Shown here in pieces: positions 61,004 through 64,000 of a stretch of DNA of 64,000 bases (positions are counted from its first letter, which is position 1; every line of letters begins with the position of its first letter). Source of the stretch: Enterobacter ludwigii. GTDB taxonomy: Bacteria > Pseudomonadota > Gammaproteobacteria > Enterobacterales > Enterobacteriaceae. Where the stretch lies: positions 124,001 to 188,000 of the forward strand of contig CEFQ01000008.1 of NCBI GenBank assembly GCA_900068845.1. The letters are read 5' to 3'. Both the position numbers and the translations under genes were made by a program. Below the pieces are notes generated by a model. The model ran no database searches. It was not told the DNA's origin and saw only the letters and a list, made by a program, of their open reading frames with translations.

Positions 61004-62764
61004 TTACAAGGCTTCAGCTTTACGGCGCGAACGCTCAGCCACAATAAATAACAGCGTCACGATGGTGAGGATAATCACCGAAGCGGCCGCTAGCGTGGGC
61101 GTCACGGACAGCAACACATCGTCCCACATCTGTTTTGGCAGCGTCTGTTTCACCCCGCCGCCGACAAACAGCGCTACCGTCAGCTCTTCAAACGAGTTAA
61201 GGAAGCCGAAGATAAAGGCGGCCACCATGCTGCCTTTGATCAGCGGCAGCGTGACGTCCCAAATCACCCGCAACCGGCTGGCACCAAGCGTGCCGGCGGC
61301 TTGATCGAGTCGCCAGTCGTAGTTCTTAAAGGTGGTGAGGATAATGATGAACACCACCGGAATCGCCATCACGGTGTGGCCCAGAATGATGCCGAGGTTC
61401 GAGCCCACCAATCCCAGCGTGGCAAACAGATAGAACAGCGCCACGGCGGTGACGATGTTGGGCACAATCATTGGCAACAGAAATGTCATCACCACTACGC
61501 TGCCGCTCTTGCCCTGATGGCGTGCCAGACCAAAAGCCGCGGTGGTCGCGATAATTACCGCCAGCACGCCGGTGACCAGAGCAATGCCGAAGGAGCGCGC
61601 GGTAGCGCCGGTCCAGATCGGTGATTCCAGATAGGTTTCCATCCAGCGCAGCGAGAAGCCCGGCGGCGGGAATTGCAGGAAGCTGGAACTGCTAAACGCC
61701 ATGGGAAGGAATGACACCACCGGCAGAATCAGCACGGCGATCACCAGTACGCTAAACAGCGTGAGCAGCCAGCCAAGACGCGGTTTACCAAAGAGACTCA
61801 GCAGGGATGCCAGTATGTCGCTAATGCGCGCCATAACCGCCACCAGCGCATAGCCAACGGCGCGGATGCGTGGGCTGCTGGCGTGGCCTTCGCCCCCGGC
61901 AATCGAAGACATACCAAATAGCTTGTCATAGCCGATGCACACCAGCAGCGTCACCACCAACAGCAGCATGGCGATGGCACCCGCCAGACGCCAGTTCAGC
62001 AGCTGCTGCACCTGGGTAATCAATAGCTGGCCGATCACCGAATCCTGCGGGCTGCCGAGCAGCGCAGGTGTGATAAAGAAGCCAAGCGAGCCAATGAAAA
62101 TCAGCAAACAGGAGGCGACTAAACCGGGCATCGACAGCGGGAAAAAAATGCGCCAGAACGCCTGCGCACGCGAAGCGCCCAACGTGTGACTGGCGGGCAT
62201 CAGGCGGCTGTCGATGCTGGTCATGGTCGGTAACATGGTGATGATCGCCAGCGGCAGCATGCTGTGCACCATGGCAAACACCACCACGCCACGGGTATAC
62301 AGCACGTTGAGCGGTTGATCGGCTCCCAGCCCCATTAACATCTCGGACAAAATCCCGCGTCGTGACAGCAACACCATCCACGCGAAGTTTTTCAACAAGG
62401 CGCTGGTCCAGAACGGCAGCAAAATCAACCACATCAGGCGGCGGCGGGTGTTTTCGCTGAGCTGCGCCAGCCAGTAGGCGACGGGATAAGCGATCAGTAA
62501 GCAAGCCAGCGTGGTTTGCAGCGCGATAACAAAGGTATTGAGCGTCACTTTGACGTAAATACCGGCACCGAACATCTGGCTCCAGACATCCAGCGAGAAG
62601 TGGCCGTCGCTGTCCTGAAAACTCAACAGCATCAGTTTAAGGGTTGGCCAGGCTAGGAATACCGCTAAGAACAGCAGCCCCGGAGCCGTCAACCATAACG
62701 GATGCAGACGCCAGGTTTTACGCGCACGCTGTTTGTTGGCAGGCGATGTAGCAAATTCAGTCAA
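61004..62764 (-). CDS. Fused double ABC permease (PotB-PotC-like)
   Basis: 586 residues carrying two complete BPD_transp_1 domains on one chain: first half with SHTLGASRAQAFWRIFFPLSMPG (EAA loop near residue 195) and second half with AAGTLGASRLRVIWDVTLPLIKGS (EAA loop near residue 490), each with six-or-so membrane segments. A linker of ~70 hydrophilic-to-mixed residues (about 285-340) joins them. E. coli PotB and PotC are separate proteins, so this is a gene fusion. It begins 43 bp downstream of the binding-protein stop. Confidence 0.9.
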   Translation of the reverse strand: MTEFATSPANKQRARKTWRLHPLWLTAPGLLFLAVFLAWPTLKLMLLSFQDSDGHFSLDVWSQMFGAGIYVKVTLNTFVIALQTTLACLLIAYPVAYWLAQLSENTRRRLMWLILLPFWTSALLKNFAWMVLLSRRGILSEMLMGLGADQPLNVLYTRGVVVFAMVHSMLPLAIITMLPTMTSIDSRLMPASHTLGASRAQAFWRIFFPLSMPGLVASCLLIFIGSLGFFITPALLGSPQDSVIGQLLITQVQQLLNWRLAGAIAMLLLVVTLLVCIGYDKLFGMSSIAGGEGHASSPRIRAVGYALVAVMARISDILASLLSLFGKPRLGWLLTLFSVLVIAVLILPVVSFLPMAFSSSSFLQFPPPGFSLRWMETYLESPIWTGATARSFGIALVTGVLAVIIATTAAFGLARHQGKSGSVVVMTFLLPMIVPNIVTAVALFYLFATLGLVGSNLGIILGHTVMAIPVVFIIILTTFKNYDWRLDQAAGTLGASRLRVIWDVTLPLIKGSMVAAFIFGFLNSFEELTVALFVGGGVKQTLPKQMWDDVLLSVTPTLAAASVIILTIVTLLFIVAERSRRKAEAL

Positions 62765-62807
62765 GAAGAAATCCTCCAGCGTAAGAGGGCCGCAGCCCTC
62801 TTGCGGA

Positions 62808-63893
62808 TCAACTCATTACCCATTTTTCGAAGCGTTCGGTCAGAGCCAGCTGGTTTTCACCCCAGTAATCTGCGCCGAGCAGCGCCAGTTGCCCGATATG
62901 GTCTGGCGCGGTGGGCAGCAGCGTGGCTTTCTTCTTATCAATGAAGTCGTAGGCTTTGATGTTGGTAGGGCCGCAGGCCAGATCTTCGGTAAACAGCGAC
63001 TGGCGTTTGGCATCCATACAGAACTGGATGAACTTGCGTGCGGCGTCGAGTTTTGGGCTGCCGTGCGGAATGGTCCAGCCGTCGATGTTGTACAGGCCCT
63101 GATCCCAGGCGATGGCGGCAGGCGTACCGGCATCAATCGCGGTTTGCGCGCGAGTGCTCCAGATACTCAGCATATCCAACTCGCCGCTTTGCAGCAGCTG
63201 CGTCGCCTGCGCGCCGCCGGTCCACCACACATCAATGCTCTTGCGGATTTTGTCGAGGCTGCGGAAGGCACGATCGACATCCAGCGGATAGAGATTTTTC
63301 GGGTCAACGCCATCGGCCATCAGCGCCACTTCCAGCGTACAAATGGGGCTGCGCCACAGACCGCGACGGCCTTTGAATTTCTCGGTGTTCCAGAAGTCGA
63401 CCCAGTTTTTCGGTGCCTTATCGCCCGAGAAGGCATCCAGACGGTAACCGAGCGCCAGCGCGAAGATGCTGACGCCGCCAAACTGTTTGGTAATCGATCC
63501 CTTCACGTAGTTTTCCGGGTCCGCCACCGTCACATTGATGTCTTCCAGATACGGCTTGTTCAGCTTGTTAAGGCGCACCAGATGCTCGGGGTTGAGCAAC
63601 GCCACATCAAACAGATAATTTTTGGTATCCACCATCATCTGGAATTGCGGCACCGGATCGGGGCCGAGCACGGTGTTAATAATCTTGATGCCGGTGGCTT
63701 GTTCAAACGGTTTGTAAAACGCTTTGCTGAAACCGGTGCCGTAAGGTCCGCCAACATCGGCGACGGTCAGCGTCGTGACCTCAGCGGCACGCGCCGGGCG
63801 TGAGATGATCATTGGCGCGACCGAAGCCACCGCAGCGGCACTGAAGCCCAGTTTCAACGCGTCACGGCGGGAGTAGCCTTTCTTTTTGTCCAT
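62808..63893 (-). CDS. ABC substrate-binding protein, PotD-like, twin-arginine signal
   Basis: 361 residues from ATG 63893 (GAGGG 5 bp upstream). The N-terminus has a Tat-type signal, YSRRDALKLGFSAAAVASVAPM with twin Arg, ending near ARAAEV. The mature part resembles PotD/spermidine-putrescine-type proteins: LTVADVGGPYGTGFSKAFYKPFEQATGIKI, VALLNPEHLVRL, KGRRGLWRSPICTLEVALMADG and WSTRAQTAIDAG. Ligand probably a polyamine-like or small organic cation, unproven. Gene order binding protein, permease, ATPase on the minus strand. Confidence 0.9.
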   Translation of the reverse strand: MDKKKGYSRRDALKLGFSAAAVASVAPMIISRPARAAEVTTLTVADVGGPYGTGFSKAFYKPFEQATGIKIINTVLGPDPVPQFQMMVDTKNYLFDVALLNPEHLVRLNKLNKPYLEDINVTVADPENYVKGSITKQFGGVSIFALALGYRLDAFSGDKAPKNWVDFWNTEKFKGRRGLWRSPICTLEVALMADGVDPKNLYPLDVDRAFRSLDKIRKSIDVWWTGGAQATQLLQSGELDMLSIWSTRAQTAIDAGTPAAIAWDQGLYNIDGWTIPHGSPKLDAARKFIQFCMDAKRQSLFTEDLACGPTNIKAYDFIDKKKATLLPTAPDHIGQLALLGADYWGENQLALTERFEKWVMS

Positions 63894-63946
63894 TATTACC
63901 CTCTGCATAGCTTGTTGTTATTAGATGAATGCCTGGTGTTGGTGCC

Positions 63947-64000
63947 TTACTCTTTTTCTGCCTGAAGAATGGCGGCGTTCACATTAGTGATTAGCGTATC
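63947..64000 (-). CDS. C-terminal end of an unidentified gene (cut by window edge)
   Basis: An open frame runs from the window end to a TAA at 63947-63949, giving 17 residues (DTLITNVNAAILQAEKE). It is on the same strand as the PotD-like gene and ends 54 bp upstream of its start. Too short to identify; called because spacing and orientation fit an upstream operon member. Confidence 0.45.
   Translation of the reverse strand, partial: DTLITNVNAAILQAEKE

Noticed and set aside
62733..63803. Long plus-strand open frame (356 codons) opposite the PotD-like gene
   Set aside because: Antisense shadow of a clear binding protein; no family sequence, no RBS, composition reflects the opposite-strand codons.

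Overview
The window (about 56-58% G+C by eye) reads as an accessory replicon or genomic region of a plant-associated member of the Erwiniaceae, most likely Pantoea or a close relative. Two things point there. First, the aerobic thiamine set thiO-thiS-thiG-thiF is known from pEA29 of Erwinia amylovora and from the large LPP-1 megaplasmids of Pantoea. Second, nearly everything else is nutrient acquisition and catabolism, with no rRNA, tRNA or core housekeeping genes. A megaplasmid location is therefore plausible but is an inference. I see no transposase, integrase, CRISPR array or replication origin.

Layout. 1-4525: end of thiO, thiS, thiG, a rhodanese-tailed thiF and an ABC importer of the thiamine-pyrimidine (NMT1/ThiY) type. 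4621-19563: an iron-regulated catechol siderophore locus. It has fepB, entS, a two-module NRPS (C-A-T-E-C-A-T-TE), an MbtH-like protein, fes and a divergent FhuA-type TonB receptor, with Fur-like boxes at 4621 and 17132. 19668-20189: a small lipoprotein. 20483-24913: a beta-glucoside PTS (EIIA divergent from EIIC, phospho-beta-glucosidase, EIIB) with a UxuR-like regulator and three UxuR/ExuR-type operator matches. 25420-35253: a catabolic cluster (RraA/HMG-aldolase-like protein, MHS transporter, HyuA, HyuB, SDR, aminotransferase, TetR, glutamate dehydrogenase). 35376-38203: a LysR/oxidoreductase pair around a perfect palindrome, and nfsB. 38520-44829: a ribose-type ABC sugar uptake operon with a TIM-barrel enzyme, RpiR regulator and PfkB kinase. 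45051-47874: a CusRS-like two-component system and a secreted alpha/beta hydrolase. 48131-51884: an amino-acid-binding protein, a DUF2817 M14-like hydrolase, a 2OG-Fe(II) oxygenase and a GcvA-like LysR. 52196-54815: a DASS transporter, AraC regulator and DUF2000 protein. 54879-59867: amidase plus MBL hydrolase divergent from a LysR, and an SDR divergent from another LysR. 59953-64000: a PotABCD-like importer with fused permeases and a Tat-type binding protein, then the tail of another gene.

The strongest candidate for something new is the siderophore locus. It keeps the enterobactin gene set (fes-mbtH-entF order, entS, fepB), but the NRPS has an extra A-T-E module with acidic pocket residues and the divergent receptor is not FepA-like. 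This predicts a DHB-D-(basic amino acid)-L-Ser catecholate of the chrysobactin/vanchrobactin class, possibly cyclised as a trimer. The DHB genes (entA/B/C/E) are not in the window. Second is the HyuAB/aldolase/aminotransferase/GDH cluster, which could form a lactam-to-2-oxo-acid degradation route.

Two families of short palindromic repeats punctuate gene ends throughout, and two genes take their stop codons from repeat copies.
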